Assembly: GCA_020634135.1 (NCBI GenBank)
Contig: JACKCG010000010.1
Coordinates: 51,257 to 115,256 of the forward strand
Direction of reading: 5' to 3'
Origin: Anaerolineaceae bacterium
GTDB lineage: Bacteria > Chloroflexota > Anaerolineae > Aggregatilineales > Phototrophicaceae
Length of the DNA: 64,000 nt
Part shown: positions 7,117 through 15,649 of the stretch, piece by piece
Position numbering within the stretch: the stretch's first letter is position 1
Layout of the letters: each line of letters begins with the position of its first letter
Program-made: the position numbers and the translations under genes
Notes under the pieces: generated by a model
Told to the model about the DNA's origin: nothing
The model's input: only the letters and a program-made list of their open reading frames with translations
The model's database searches: none

Positions 7117-8040
7117 ATGCTCAGGCGAATATTGTTGTATCTTTCACATGCAGGTTGGGCACGGCGGATTGTGACCGGGTGGGGGCTGGCGCGACGGGTA
7201 GCGCGGCGCTTCGTGGCCGGGGAGACATTGGACGAGGCAATTGCCGTCGTCCACACCCTGAACCAGAAAGGGATGAGGGCGTCACTGGACTTCCTGGGAG
7301 AGAGCGTCACCCACGAGGAAGACACCCGCGAGGTGGTCGCCATGTACCGGCAGATTCTGGCGCGTATCCACCAGGAAAGCCTGGACGCCAGTGTATCGCT
7401 CAAGCTGACCCACTTTGGACTCGACATCAGCGAGGAACTGTGCCAGGCCAATCTGCGGGAAGTCCTGAGCGACGCGCAGCAGGCGGGCATCCCGGTCACG
7501 ATTGACATGGAGAACACACCCTACACGGATACAACGCTCCGCATCTACCGCACCATGCGCGATGAATATGGTTTTACGAACGTCGGGACGGTCATCCAGT
7601 CGTATCTGCGGCGCAGCGAGCAGGACATGCAGGAACTCGCGGCGGAAGGGGCGCATATCCGGCTGTGCAAGGGGGCGTATTTGGAGCCACCCGAACACGC
7701 CTTCCCGGCGAAGGCCGATGTAGACCGCAGCTATGTACGCATCACGGAACAGTACCTGGCCGCGCCGTCCCCGGCCTATCTGTGCGTGGCATCGCACGAC
7801 GAGAATATGATCGTGGCGGCGGAAAATTTCGCCCGTGACCATAACATCCCGCGTGATCGTTATGAGTTTCAGATGCTCTATGGTATCCGCACCGCCCGGC
7901 AGGAAGCGCTGGCGGCGGAGGGTTACAGTATGCGGGTGTACGTGCCTTTCGGGGCGGCCTGGTATCCGTACTTCATGCGGCGGCTGGCGGAGCGCCCGGC
8001 GAACCTGTGGTTCTTCATGCGGAGCATGTTCCGGGCGTAG
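7117..8040 (+). CDS. putA: Proline dehydrogenase
   Basis: 307 residues, typical of the short monofunctional enzyme. It oxidises L-proline to delta-1-pyrroline-5-carboxylate using FAD and passes electrons to the respiratory quinone pool. The TIM-barrel signature is complete: SVSLKLTHFG, TIDMENTPY, IRLCKGAYLEP, ASHDENM, FQMLYGIR and the C-terminal YVPFGAAWYPYFMRRLAERPAN, whose arginines bind the substrate. The N-terminal helices (ARRVARRFVAGETLDEAI) match the family. The delta-1-pyrroline-5-carboxylate dehydrogenase partner is not in this window. The start ATG has GAGG a few bases upstream. The symbol is used in the sense of the PRODH half of PutA. Confidence 0.93.
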   Translation: MLRRILLYLSHAGWARRIVTGWGLARRVARRFVAGETLDEAIAVVHTLNQKGMRASLDFLGESVTHEEDTREVVAMYRQILARIHQESLDASVSLKLTHFGLDISEELCQANLREVLSDAQQAGIPVTIDMENTPYTDTTLRIYRTMRDEYGFTNVGTVIQSYLRRSEQDMQELAAEGAHIRLCKGAYLEPPEHAFPAKADVDRSYVRITEQYLAAPSPAYLCVASHDENMIVAAENFARDHNIPRDRYEFQMLYGIRTARQEALAAEGYSMRVYVPFGAAWYPYFMRRLAERPANLWFFMRSMFRA

Positions 8041-8060
8041 ATTGTGACCAACCGGCGGTA

Positions 8061-8082
8061 GGGGCGCATGGCGGTGCGCCCC
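8061..8082. terminator. GC-rich hairpin between convergent genes
   Basis: GGGGCGCA at 8061-8068 pairs perfectly with TGCGCCCC at 8075-8082 around TGGCGG. It lies between the stop codons of proline dehydrogenase and the propeller gene on the other strand. There is no T-run, so it is either a bidirectional 3' end structure or a REP-like repeat. The same GGGGCG/CGCCCC theme recurs at 12034, 15601, 19226 and 60661. Confidence 0.5.
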
Positions 8083-8104
8083 ATGTACTATTCTTCCCCA
8101 TCCA

Positions 8105-10123
8105 TCACCGCGAAATCACCCGAATCGGCGCAAAGCCCGCTCCCTCAACCGGTACGCCCCAGATGATAATCGTGCCATCGGTACTGGCGGATGCGAAAAC
8201 CTGGTCACCGTTGACAACCAATCGGAACACTGCCCCGCTGTGGGCATTCAGGGGGTAGCGCTCATAATAGCCGGGGTAGCCGCCGCTGATGACCATATCC
8301 ACGCCGCTGCAATACGGGTCGCCACTGTATCCGTAGGCCGTCCGGCCACAGGCCGCCGACAGATAGGTAACATCATCGAGCTGTGCCAGAGCCGTGATAC
8401 TGTAATCATGCGCAACCACCGGATAAGGGGCATATGGCTCGTCTATGACATTCATGTCGTTCTGCCTATCCACCAGCGCCACACCTCCATAGACCAGCAG
8501 CGGCCATGTTTTAGGTTTGGCCTGCATCAAACGAGGGTTGTCTACCGGCAACGGAAATTCAAAGGCCGGGGTGACTGGCATTCCCACCAGGTTATCCCGA
8601 ACAATATACACGTTCCCCCGCTCAGCATAGATGAGCGACCACGATGCCGTAATGAGTTGATCCAGGCAGTCGTCCGTTTCGATGGCGGGAACTGGCTCCA
8701 GGTGACCGTCCTGGCTGTTCACGTGCGTAAAGCCGATAGACTCCCCGGTATCCAGCGCATAACGTCCGATAGCGCCATCCCGCAAAGTACAGGTAGCGAC
8801 ATAAATATCGTCTCCTCCGCCCAGGGCTATCGCCGTAATGCGGGCGTCGGCGGTATCCAGAATGATACGGGACTCGCCAGTAGCGGGATTCCAACTACGG
8901 AGTGTACTGTCGTCTGTGCTGTAAAGTGTCGCGCTCTCTGGGTCAACCGCCAGGCTGGTAATCGTTCCCTCGTGCCCTGTCAGAACCCGCTCAATTTGCA
9001 GCATGTCGAAGTTCCACACCCAGATTTCCCGCTGGTTCATCACAAACGCCAGCCGGTTTTCCCCCACAAACTGCATCGGCGCAGCCCGCGGGACAAAGTG
9101 CTGCCGTTCTGCGAGGGTACTGCCATTCAACGGGTTGATTAAGCGCAGCAGGCCGTCTTTATCCACCACGGCCAACCGCGTCCCATCGGGACTGAGAGCC
9201 GCGCTGGTTGGGTTGATACCACTATCAAAGCGGGCGGTCAGCTCCAATGTTTGGTCATCCCACAAAGTCACTTCTCCATCGCGCGTCAGGGTGATAATCT
9301 GCCCGATCTCCTCTATAGTCGCCAGCAGACTCAGCCAGTCCGTGCCGTCATAAGCGACTGAACGCACCGGTTCGGAAGTGGATACGCTCAGATCAAACTG
9401 CCGCAGCCCCACACCGCCGCTGTAATCGAGCAGGGTGACGCCATCCGGCAGCAGCAGAAACACATTGGAGTGACTTTCGATGAGCTGGTATTCCTCGGTG
9501 CGCCAGTTGAGGAGCAGGCCGCGTGATTCGGGGCTGGGGTCGCCCTGCACCAGCAGATGATCGCCGTCCGGCATAAACTGGACATAAGATAAGGCCCACT
9601 GATCGAAGATGTGCGCCTGTTCGCGGCCCGTCCGGGTATCGTAGAGGTATATCCCACGTTGATCGGCCTGCCGGACACCGAATCCCTTGCTCACTGCCAG
9701 CAGCGAACCATCCCGGTTGAAGGCCAGTCCACCAACTCCCTCGCCGGTAGGCAGGATGTCCAGCAGCACCCCGCTGGCAATATCCCACAGGCGGGTATCA
9801 CTGCCGCCGCTTGCCAGCAGCGTGCCATCCGGGCTGATCGCAATGTGATAAGGGGCATGGGTATCAGTTTCGACAAAGCGCGGCTCTGCCATCAGATCAT
9901 GGGCATCGTAAAACCACAATCCCGCCCCGGTGGCAACCACCAGCGTATCGCCATCCGGCGTCCAGGCCAGATCATACGGGTATCCCCACCCCAATTGGAT
10001 AAGCGGCTGAACCTGATCCGGGTGTGTGCCCGTATCTTCCAGTTGAGCGAAGAAATCATCCTGAGCAAACACAGTAGTAGTTACCAGCAGCATGAAAGCC
10101 AGTATCAGACCGGTTCGGCGCAT
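8105..10123 (-). CDS. Secreted WD40-repeat beta-propeller protein
   Basis: 672 residues. A signal peptide (MRRTGLILAFMLLVTTTVFAQ) is probably cleaved after AQ. Many WD40-type blades follow: TPDGDTLVVATGAGLWFYD, SPDGTLLASGGSDTRLWD, NRDGSLLAVS, SPDGTRLAVVDKDGLLRL, TDDSTLRSWN, and a final ASTDGTIIIWG. The number of blades suggests two propellers, placed outside the cytoplasm. There is no catalytic motif; binding or scaffolding is the reasonable inference. GGGAG precedes the ATG at good distance. It converges on proline dehydrogenase, with a hairpin between them, so it is a separate transcription unit. Confidence 0.85.
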   Translation of the reverse strand: MRRTGLILAFMLLVTTTVFAQDDFFAQLEDTGTHPDQVQPLIQLGWGYPYDLAWTPDGDTLVVATGAGLWFYDAHDLMAEPRFVETDTHAPYHIAISPDGTLLASGGSDTRLWDIASGVLLDILPTGEGVGGLAFNRDGSLLAVSKGFGVRQADQRGIYLYDTRTGREQAHIFDQWALSYVQFMPDGDHLLVQGDPSPESRGLLLNWRTEEYQLIESHSNVFLLLPDGVTLLDYSGGVGLRQFDLSVSTSEPVRSVAYDGTDWLSLLATIEEIGQIITLTRDGEVTLWDDQTLELTARFDSGINPTSAALSPDGTRLAVVDKDGLLRLINPLNGSTLAERQHFVPRAAPMQFVGENRLAFVMNQREIWVWNFDMLQIERVLTGHEGTITSLAVDPESATLYSTDDSTLRSWNPATGESRIILDTADARITAIALGGGDDIYVATCTLRDGAIGRYALDTGESIGFTHVNSQDGHLEPVPAIETDDCLDQLITASWSLIYAERGNVYIVRDNLVGMPVTPAFEFPLPVDNPRLMQAKPKTWPLLVYGGVALVDRQNDMNVIDEPYAPYPVVAHDYSITALAQLDDVTYLSAACGRTAYGYSGDPYCSGVDMVISGGYPGYYERYPLNAHSGAVFRLVVNGDQVFASASTDGTIIIWGVPVEGAGFAPIRVISR

Positions 10124-10304
10124 AAAGATACTCCCTGATTGGACTGTTTTGCTTCAGTATAGCCGGATATGCTATCCGAGGCTTTAAACAACGGTTACAC
10201 ATAGGGAAAGCGAAAATAAAGCGGGATAATCTACCGCCATTTTCACTGAATCGTAAGGATTCGGTGGCATAATCAGGGCAGTATTCTTTCCAGAGACTCA
10301 GTTT

Positions 10305-10961
10305 ATGCTCAATCTACCCGCTGTTGCTTCATGGTTTGCTCGTCGTATGCGTTTCCTGCTGGTGGGGAGCGTGATTGTGCTGGTGCCGCTGCTGCTGGCG
10401 GTACTGGCCCCGGCGCGGCAGAGTGTCCCACCCCCCGCCGCAGACCCGCCGCCTTATTCCGCCGTGCGTCTGCCGGAAAACTACCGCGAAACATTCATCC
10501 ACTATGCGACGGTAGAACGGCGTGACCGGATCACCCGCGACATCTACATCAGCCCGGATGCGTTGGCCGGCTACCGCCTCAACCGCCCTTTGCCGGATGG
10601 CACAGTGGTCGTGATTGAAGGCTACTACGCTCAGACGGACGCTGACGGCCAGCCGCTGCGCGATGATGACGGCCACTTTGTCCGGGGCGAACCGCTGGAA
10701 ATGGTGCATGTCGCTGAAAAGCGGACGAACTGGAGTCCGGGGGATTTTGTGGGTGTGGCCCGCAGTGGAAACTGGAATTTCGGCTCGTTCCAGTATGACA
10801 CAGGCGCTTATTTTGATGAGATCATGTCGCGCTGCTTCGACTGCCACAACTCGACGGATAACACTGACTTCCTGTACACCTTCGCCGATGTAACGCGCTT
10901 CGCACAGACCGGCACAGTACACTTTACCTACTGTGACCTTTCCGGCAGGTCGCCCTGCTGA
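10305..10961 (+). CDS. Exported cytochrome P460-like c-type haem protein
   Basis: 218 residues. One hydrophobic helix at about residues 15-36 (FLLVGSVIVLVPLLLAVLAP) acts as signal or anchor. A Pro-rich linker is followed by a cytochrome P460-type domain: LPENYRETFIHYATVERRD at the front, then IYISPDAL, PLPDGTVVVIEGY and VAEKRTNW. Near the C-terminus SRCFDCHNS supplies CxxCH for covalent haem attachment. P460 proteins are periplasmic mono-haem redox proteins related to hydroxylamine oxidation and cytochrome c' beta. The true substrate cannot be read from sequence. No cytochrome maturation genes are nearby. Confidence 0.75.
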   Translation: MLNLPAVASWFARRMRFLLVGSVIVLVPLLLAVLAPARQSVPPPAADPPPYSAVRLPENYRETFIHYATVERRDRITRDIYISPDALAGYRLNRPLPDGTVVVIEGYYAQTDADGQPLRDDDGHFVRGEPLEMVHVAEKRTNWSPGDFVGVARSGNWNFGSFQYDTGAYFDEIMSRCFDCHNSTDNTDFLYTFADVTRFAQTGTVHFTYCDLSGRSPC

Positions 10962-11011
10962 TTTCTCTCCTATAATGAGAACAACTGACAGCTTTCTGGA
11001 AAGGATAGACG

Positions 11012-12010
11012 ATGAAACGCTGGATTTGGATTGTGCTGGTTGTTCTGGGGATGCTGCCTTTCACTGCCGTCGCCCAGGATGATGCCGTGCTGCCCGAACT
11101 CACGGAGACCTATACGACGGATACCTTTCAGATGAACTATCCCGCCGACTGGACGCCGGGCAAAGAGGTGAGCGTGTTCAGTATTCCCCTGGCAGGCGAG
11201 GGCGCGGTGGGCGATGGAATCGCCATCCAGCGCGACGACCTGACGGCCACCTTCACCCTGGTCAGCGGCGAGAAACTGACCGCCCACGACCTGGCAGTAC
11301 AGGTAGCCGGGGATTGGGCTGAGGGTATACCGAATTACACGCAGGGCGTTGTGCTGGATGTGACGGTGAACGGGCGTGAAGCGGCTTTCGCTGATGTGCT
11401 GGGGCTGCTCCCGGTGCGCTTTGTCACGCTGGCACTGGGAAACGACCAGTATCTCCAGGTGATGCTGGCTGGCGTTACCGAACAGTTCACGGCGGTGCTG
11501 CCCACGCTATGGAGGGTATTCGATACCGCGCGGTTAACCGGCGATGATGCCCCTCAGAACGAGTCGCTCGTTGTTCACTACACCCTGGCACAGGATTACC
11601 AGCGCGAGGACTACTGGGATTTCTCTATTCCGGCGGATTGGATGACGCAGGAAGCGGAGACTTATACCCTGCTGATTATTCCCGGCATGGAAACCACGAT
11701 TGGCATCAGCGCGGTGCATGACGACAACGCCGCCGACCCGCATCTGTGGGGTGACCAGGTACTCCAGAACGTGATGGCCTCCGCGCCCGACGCGGAATAC
11801 GAAGAGATGGACATCATCATCGGGGATTACCCGGTGCTGCAACAGAATTTCAGCATCACCGACCAGAATCTGGGCTACACTCAGTTCATAGCGTATGGCG
11901 GTGAGGATATTCAGATCAATGTGTCGGTTATCGGCCCGCTATCGGAAATCCCGGTTTTAACGCCCGTCATCCGTGACATTATTCCAACAGTGGTGATTGG
12001 CTATGAATGA
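11012..12010 (+). CDS. Secreted protein with two PsbP-like repeats
   Basis: 332 residues. Signal peptide MKRWIWIVLVVLGMLPFTAVAQ with a likely cut after AQ. The mature part has two similar halves. Each starts with a pattern like TDTFQMNYPADWTPGKE (about residue 37) and YWDFSIPADWMTQEAE (about residue 199). Each continues with strand-rich sequence and a GI(A/S) turn, as in PsbP/DUF1795-type lipid- or ligand-binding folds. No enzymatic residues are recognisable. GGAAAGGA lies 7 bases before the ATG. A strong hairpin at 12034-12061 follows the stop. Assigned by pattern only. Confidence 0.65.
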   Translation: MKRWIWIVLVVLGMLPFTAVAQDDAVLPELTETYTTDTFQMNYPADWTPGKEVSVFSIPLAGEGAVGDGIAIQRDDLTATFTLVSGEKLTAHDLAVQVAGDWAEGIPNYTQGVVLDVTVNGREAAFADVLGLLPVRFVTLALGNDQYLQVMLAGVTEQFTAVLPTLWRVFDTARLTGDDAPQNESLVVHYTLAQDYQREDYWDFSIPADWMTQEAETYTLLIIPGMETTIGISAVHDDNAADPHLWGDQVLQNVMASAPDAEYEEMDIIIGDYPVLQQNFSITDQNLGYTQFIAYGGEDIQINVSVIGPLSEIPVLTPVIRDIIPTVVIGYE

Positions 12011-12033
12011 TAAATAGTTCAGCCAGCTTTTTA

Positions 12034-12061
12034 CCAGGGGCGTGTTGTATTGCGCCCCTGG
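12034..12061 (+). terminator. 9-bp GC-rich hairpin after the PsbP-like gene
   Basis: CCAGGGGCG at 12034-12042 pairs perfectly with CGCCCCTGG at 12053-12061. There is no T-run behind it. It is one of the recurring GGGGCG...CGCCCC hairpins found at gene ends in this window. Confidence 0.55.
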
Positions 12062-12161
12062 CCTCGGTCTACTGCGTGCCTGCCAGGCGGCACCCGGCTA
12101 TACCAGGATACCTGTGGAGATAGCGACCTGGGCTGAAACCTGAAAGAAAAGGACATGGAAT

Positions 12162-12617
12162 ATGGGCTACTACCTGCGCTTTATCACCACCAGCCAGCAG
12201 GCGATTACCGTGCCGGTTATCGCGGCGGCGCTCCAGGCGCTCGACCCGGCCTACACCCTGGCGGGCGACCAGGTGGACGGCATAGCTGACCTGCTGCACG
12301 GGGAAACCTTCTGCGGCGTGCTGGAAATCAACCGCCCCGGCGACGACATCTTTGAAGATGACCTGCGTGAATTCCGCGATATGGTCGGGACAGGCGAAAC
12401 CGAGGCCGAACGCCGCGTGCTGGCCGTGCTGGCGAATGCCCAGGCGATGGTCGCGGTAGAAGCCATCTGGCTGGGCACGGACTCCGCGAGCGTATTAGGG
12501 CGTCTCGACCCCCTGTGGGACTGGCTGTTCGCGCACTATCCTGGCCTGCTGCAAGCCGATAACGAGGGCTTTTACGACGCGGACGACCTGATTTTAGAGC
12601 GGAATTTTATGTTGTGA
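12162..12617 (+). CDS. Hypothetical protein, 151 residues
   Basis: I do not recognise the family. The product is soluble and acidic, without signal peptide or membrane helix. It starts MGYYLRFITTSQQAITVPVI, with an alternating pattern that could be a beta-alpha fold, continues with helical stretches (AERRVLAVLANAQAMVAVEAIW) and ends with acidic, aromatic sequence. AAAGGACA precedes the start region. It lies between the PsbP-like gene and a convergent esterase. The coding bias looks genuine, with GC-rich third positions. Confidence 0.6.
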   Translation: MGYYLRFITTSQQAITVPVIAAALQALDPAYTLAGDQVDGIADLLHGETFCGVLEINRPGDDIFEDDLREFRDMVGTGETEAERRVLAVLANAQAMVAVEAIWLGTDSASVLGRLDPLWDWLFAHYPGLLQADNEGFYDADDLILERNFML

Positions 12618-12639
12618 TCGCGTGATGCTATTCGCCTTT

Positions 12640-13455
12640 CTATCCCCGCAGCAAGAAGCGCAGGATGTCCGGCAAGCGCCGCGCCCAGTCCGCCTCGTTA
12701 TGGATGCCGCCCTTATCTTCCAGGTAACGCAGCGTGTCACCCTCGCGGTAGCCCTTCACCTGAAGAATCCCGTGCATCCGCTGCGCCCCAAACAGGTACA
12801 TTTGCGACACCATCTCTTCCTCGCCACCTTCCTGCGTCCCCACGTCCAGCCAGATTTTGCCGGGGATAAAGGTCGCTGTATCGACCAGATCGTAAATCCC
12901 CAGGTCGCCGAACCAGAACGCCGGACTAATCACCCCCGCGCGGCTGAACACGTCCGGGTGCTGGAACAGCCCATACAGGCTGATGAGTCCGCCCATTGAC
13001 GACCCGGCCAGCCCGGTATGCTCGCGCCCCGGCAGCGTGCGGAACGTGCTATCCACCAGCGGCTTGACGGTCTCGACCAGGAAACGCATGTACAGCGCCC
13101 CCTGTCCCTCGCTCTCACCTTCTTTTGGGAACGGGCTGTATTCGTGAACGCGGCGCTCTCCGCCGTTAGGGATGCCCACGACAATCGCCTCGATTCCTTC
13201 GTGGCTGAGCGCTTCCATCGTCTCGTCAACACGCCACTCTCCGGCATAACTCGTATGCATGTCGAACAGGTTCTGTCCGTCGTGCATATACAGCACCGGA
13301 TAACGCCGGTCACTCGTGGTATAGGTAGGCGGCAGATAGACCAGAATATCGCGCCGGTTGCCGAGCTGCGGGCTATCCAGCATCGGGTAAACCCGTACAT
13401 CCCCGGTCACGGTATGCGGCGTGTGCCGGCTGCTATAGGGCTGCCATGTCGTCAT
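12640..13455 (-). CDS. Alpha/beta-hydrolase esterase (esterase D / Fes family)
   Basis: 271 residues from the ATG at 13455, chosen because GAAAGGACA lies just upstream. The frame is open for 42 more codons but without family-like sequence. It belongs to the esterase D / enterochelin-esterase-like group: the front strand RDILVYLPPTY, then YPVLYMHDGQNLFD with the oxyanion region, and the nucleophile elbow GLAGSSMGGLISLYG with Ser. The Asp and His that complete the triad would be in the C-terminal third (LDVGTQEGGEEE and DKGGIHNEADW). No signal peptide follows this start, so it is cytosolic. The substrate is unknown. Confidence 0.85.
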   Translation of the reverse strand: MTTWQPYSSRHTPHTVTGDVRVYPMLDSPQLGNRRDILVYLPPTYTTSDRRYPVLYMHDGQNLFDMHTSYAGEWRVDETMEALSHEGIEAIVVGIPNGGERRVHEYSPFPKEGESEGQGALYMRFLVETVKPLVDSTFRTLPGREHTGLAGSSMGGLISLYGLFQHPDVFSRAGVISPAFWFGDLGIYDLVDTATFIPGKIWLDVGTQEGGEEEMVSQMYLFGAQRMHGILQVKGYREGDTLRYLEDKGGIHNEADWARRLPDILRFLLRG

Positions 13456-13964
13456 GTCTTGTGTCCTTTCAGGTTGGCTTCTGACAAAAGGCGCTTCAGC
13501 GCATGGGAACGGGCAGAAAGCGCAGCGCACCACCAATAGCGCGATACAACGACGGCTAACGATATACCGGCTGACAGACACATAGCCTCAATGCCCCATG
13601 ACTTATGTCGTCTTTTGTATCAGGGTGATAATCGCCTATATTAATATAAATGCACAAAAATGAAACTTCTTTCGCAAAGAAACCACGTCATTGATAACTT
13701 GAAGTATTTACAGTAGAGTCATTTATGATTATTTTCTAAATCTTTATCGTTATATTCCGAGAACTGGAATATTCTGATAATGGAATATGGTGAATAGTAT
13801 GGCATCCGGTAGCAATCATGCGGACTTGCTTGGTTCACCAGAAGCCATGGCTTGCTCCTTATATCTAAAGGAAGAACCGTCCGAATGGTGTAAGCCCGTA
13901 ACAATATCACCAGGGGCCTGGCATCCTGAATACCAGGCATGACCTGTTAGAAAGAAGAAACTGA
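13456..13964. other. AT-rich intergenic region between divergent genes
   Basis: About 500 bases separating the esterase and the histidine kinase, which read away from each other. It is clearly AT-richer than its surroundings and contains promoter-like sequence (tattaatataaat near 13640). No box pair is convincing enough to call. The 73-codon open frame on the minus strand (13719-13940) has no family features. I see no RNA gene. Confidence 0.4.
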
Positions 13965-14675
13965 ATGCCGGATGTGGACAATCAGCACAGCAGCCATGAG
14001 ACCGAACTGACCCGAATCAAGACCTTGTTCATGACTACGATTTCTCATGAGTTTCGCACCCCGTTGGCAACGATCATGTCTTCAACCGAACTGCTGGAGC
14101 GTTACCTTGACCGGCTGACCCCTACCCGGCGCGATGAGTGCCTGGCCGTGATTCATGTTCAAGTCCAGCACATGAAAGAAATCCTCGACGATCTGAGCCT
14201 GCTGATTGCCATTGATACCGGGCTGATTGCTTTTGAACCGGCCCCGATGAGTTTACGCCAGGTTGTGCAATCTGTGGTGAGCCGCATGGACTGGCACGGC
14301 TTCGATTGGCGGCCCGCTTTTCATGGTGATGTGGATTGGGTTCATGCTGATGAAAACCTCATCAGGCCGATTTTGCGTCACTTACTTTCTAACGCCACGA
14401 GCTATTCGCCCCAGGGCAGCGCCATTTACCTGAATATCTGCCAGAATGCCCACGAACTCGTCCTGAAAGTGGCCGACAGTGGAGTTGGCATCCCCCAAGA
14501 GGATATGGATCACATCTTCGACACATTTTATCGGGGGCGCAATGTCGTTCACATCGGCGGCACGGGGTTGGGATTAGCGATTGTGCAGCGGTGTGTTAAG
14601 CTGCATGGAGGGAGCATGACCTGTAACAGCCAGGTCGGAGGCGGTACTACGTTCGTCGTTCGTCTGCCGGTGTGA
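13965..14675 (+). CDS. Minimal cytosolic sensor histidine kinase (HisKA-HATPase only)
   Basis: 236 residues. An N-terminal stub of about 18 residues is followed by HisKA with the phospho-accepting His28 in TISHEFRTPLATIM. The HATPase then has N-box LRHLLSNATSYSP, G1 box VADSGVGIPQEDMDHIFD and G2 box GGTGLGLAIVQRCVKLHGG. All catalytic boxes are present, so the enzyme should be active. There is no transmembrane, PAS, GAF or other sensor domain, so the signal must come through a partner protein. No response regulator is adjacent. The ATG follows an AAGAAG-type purine stretch. It could be the kinase for one of the stand-alone receivers at 41601-42481, but that is speculation. Confidence 0.88.
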   Translation: MPDVDNQHSSHETELTRIKTLFMTTISHEFRTPLATIMSSTELLERYLDRLTPTRRDECLAVIHVQVQHMKEILDDLSLLIAIDTGLIAFEPAPMSLRQVVQSVVSRMDWHGFDWRPAFHGDVDWVHADENLIRPILRHLLSNATSYSPQGSAIYLNICQNAHELVLKVADSGVGIPQEDMDHIFDTFYRGRNVVHIGGTGLGLAIVQRCVKLHGGSMTCNSQVGGGTTFVVRLPV

Positions 14676-14683
14676 AGACAGCT

Positions 14684-15541
14684 TCAGGGTGTGGGTGGCG
14701 GTGATGCCGCGTGCCCGCGTACTGCGAGCGCCTGTGCCAGCAGCAAACTACCGACGACGAGTACCCCATACACAACCAGGCCAGCCAACCCCAGCGCCAG
14801 GTAGAATCTACCCCATCCGCGTATAAAAACCACTGCGGGAAACACCACCAGCCCGGCAGTGAGCAGCAGCCGCCCGCTGAAAATAACGATCATTCCCGCC
14901 GCCCCATCCATCGGCAGCAGCGCCGACAGCACCCCCAACGCCGCCGTAAGCGCCGCTTCCAGGGCAGTATAGGCCAGCATCAACAGCGTAAAGAGGATGA
15001 TGTGTGGCGGGATCACCGGCAGGCCAGGGAGCAGCGGCGGCAGGTCTGTCGAGGCATGGAGTCCGATCAGAACAATCGCCAACAAGCCCAGGCGTACCCC
15101 GGCAATCAGCGCGTGGTCGCCCCGCAGCGCTTGCAGTGTTGCCCACCATTTGCCCCACACGATCTGCCGGGCGCTGACACTGGTCAGCAGCAGTGTCTCC
15201 CAGGTGTTGCCATTTTTCTCGCGGGTGACGCTGTTGGAGGCCAGCCCCAGCGTGATGAGCGTGACGACGACATACATAGCGACGTTCATGGTGATGATAT
15301 CCACGAACGCCAGGTCGGCCAGGACCTGTTCGGTATCAAACAGGCTGAGGGCTTCTGGCAGCCAGGGACTGACCAGAGCGCCGAAGAACATCAGGATCGA
15401 AACGATGAGCGCCGGGATCAGCATCAGCGCCGCCAGCCCAATCCACACCGTACCGGCCCGGCTGCTTTCCATGACGTACTGCTGGTGTCTGCGCTCAGCC
15501 CGGAGAACCGGGTTATGGTCAGAGAGGGTTTCAAGAATCAT
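14684..15541 (-). CDS. ABC-2-type multi-pass membrane permease-like protein
   Basis: 285 residues from the ATG at 15541 (MILETLSDHNPVLRAE). An upstream in-frame start at 15622 is rejected because it lies inside the terminator hairpin of the gene before it. The product begins with an amphipathic segment typical of ABC-2 permeases (NPVLRAERRHQQ), then about six hydrophobic helices: IGLAALMLIPALIVSILMF, IITMNVAMYVVVTLITLGLA and several more. The cytosolic loop NSVTREKNGNTWETLLLTS is the characteristic ABC-2 motif between helices. No ATPase partner gene is adjacent, so the transported substrate and complex are unknown. Confidence 0.7.
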   Translation of the reverse strand: MILETLSDHNPVLRAERRHQQYVMESSRAGTVWIGLAALMLIPALIVSILMFFGALVSPWLPEALSLFDTEQVLADLAFVDIITMNVAMYVVVTLITLGLASNSVTREKNGNTWETLLLTSVSARQIVWGKWWATLQALRGDHALIAGVRLGLLAIVLIGLHASTDLPPLLPGLPVIPPHIILFTLLMLAYTALEAALTAALGVLSALLPMDGAAGMIVIFSGRLLLTAGLVVFPAVVFIRGWGRFYLALGLAGLVVYGVLVVGSLLLAQALAVRGHAASPPPTP

Positions 15542-15592
15542 GAATGCATCAACCTGTTGCCATTTCCGGGAAACATCGGAAGGAAGTATATC

Positions 15593-15628
15593 AAACAAAA
15601 GGGGCGATACAGATACCCGCATCGCCCC
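15593..15628 (-). terminator. Intrinsic terminator of the TPR gene
   Basis: On the minus strand GGGGCGAT pairs with ATCGCCCC and is followed directly by TTTTGTTT. It lies about 20 bases after the stop of the gene at 15650-16753. This fixes the start of the downstream permease gene at 15541 rather than 15622. Confidence 0.85.
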
Positions 15629-15649
15629 GAACGTTTGGGAGTTGATGAG

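Noticed and set aside
8240..9142. 300-codon plus-strand frame
   Set aside because: It is antisense to the WD40 gene, which has signal peptide and repeats.
13719..13940. 73-codon minus-strand frame in the AT-rich gap
   Set aside because: No ribosome binding site, no family and AT-rich sequence with poor coding character.
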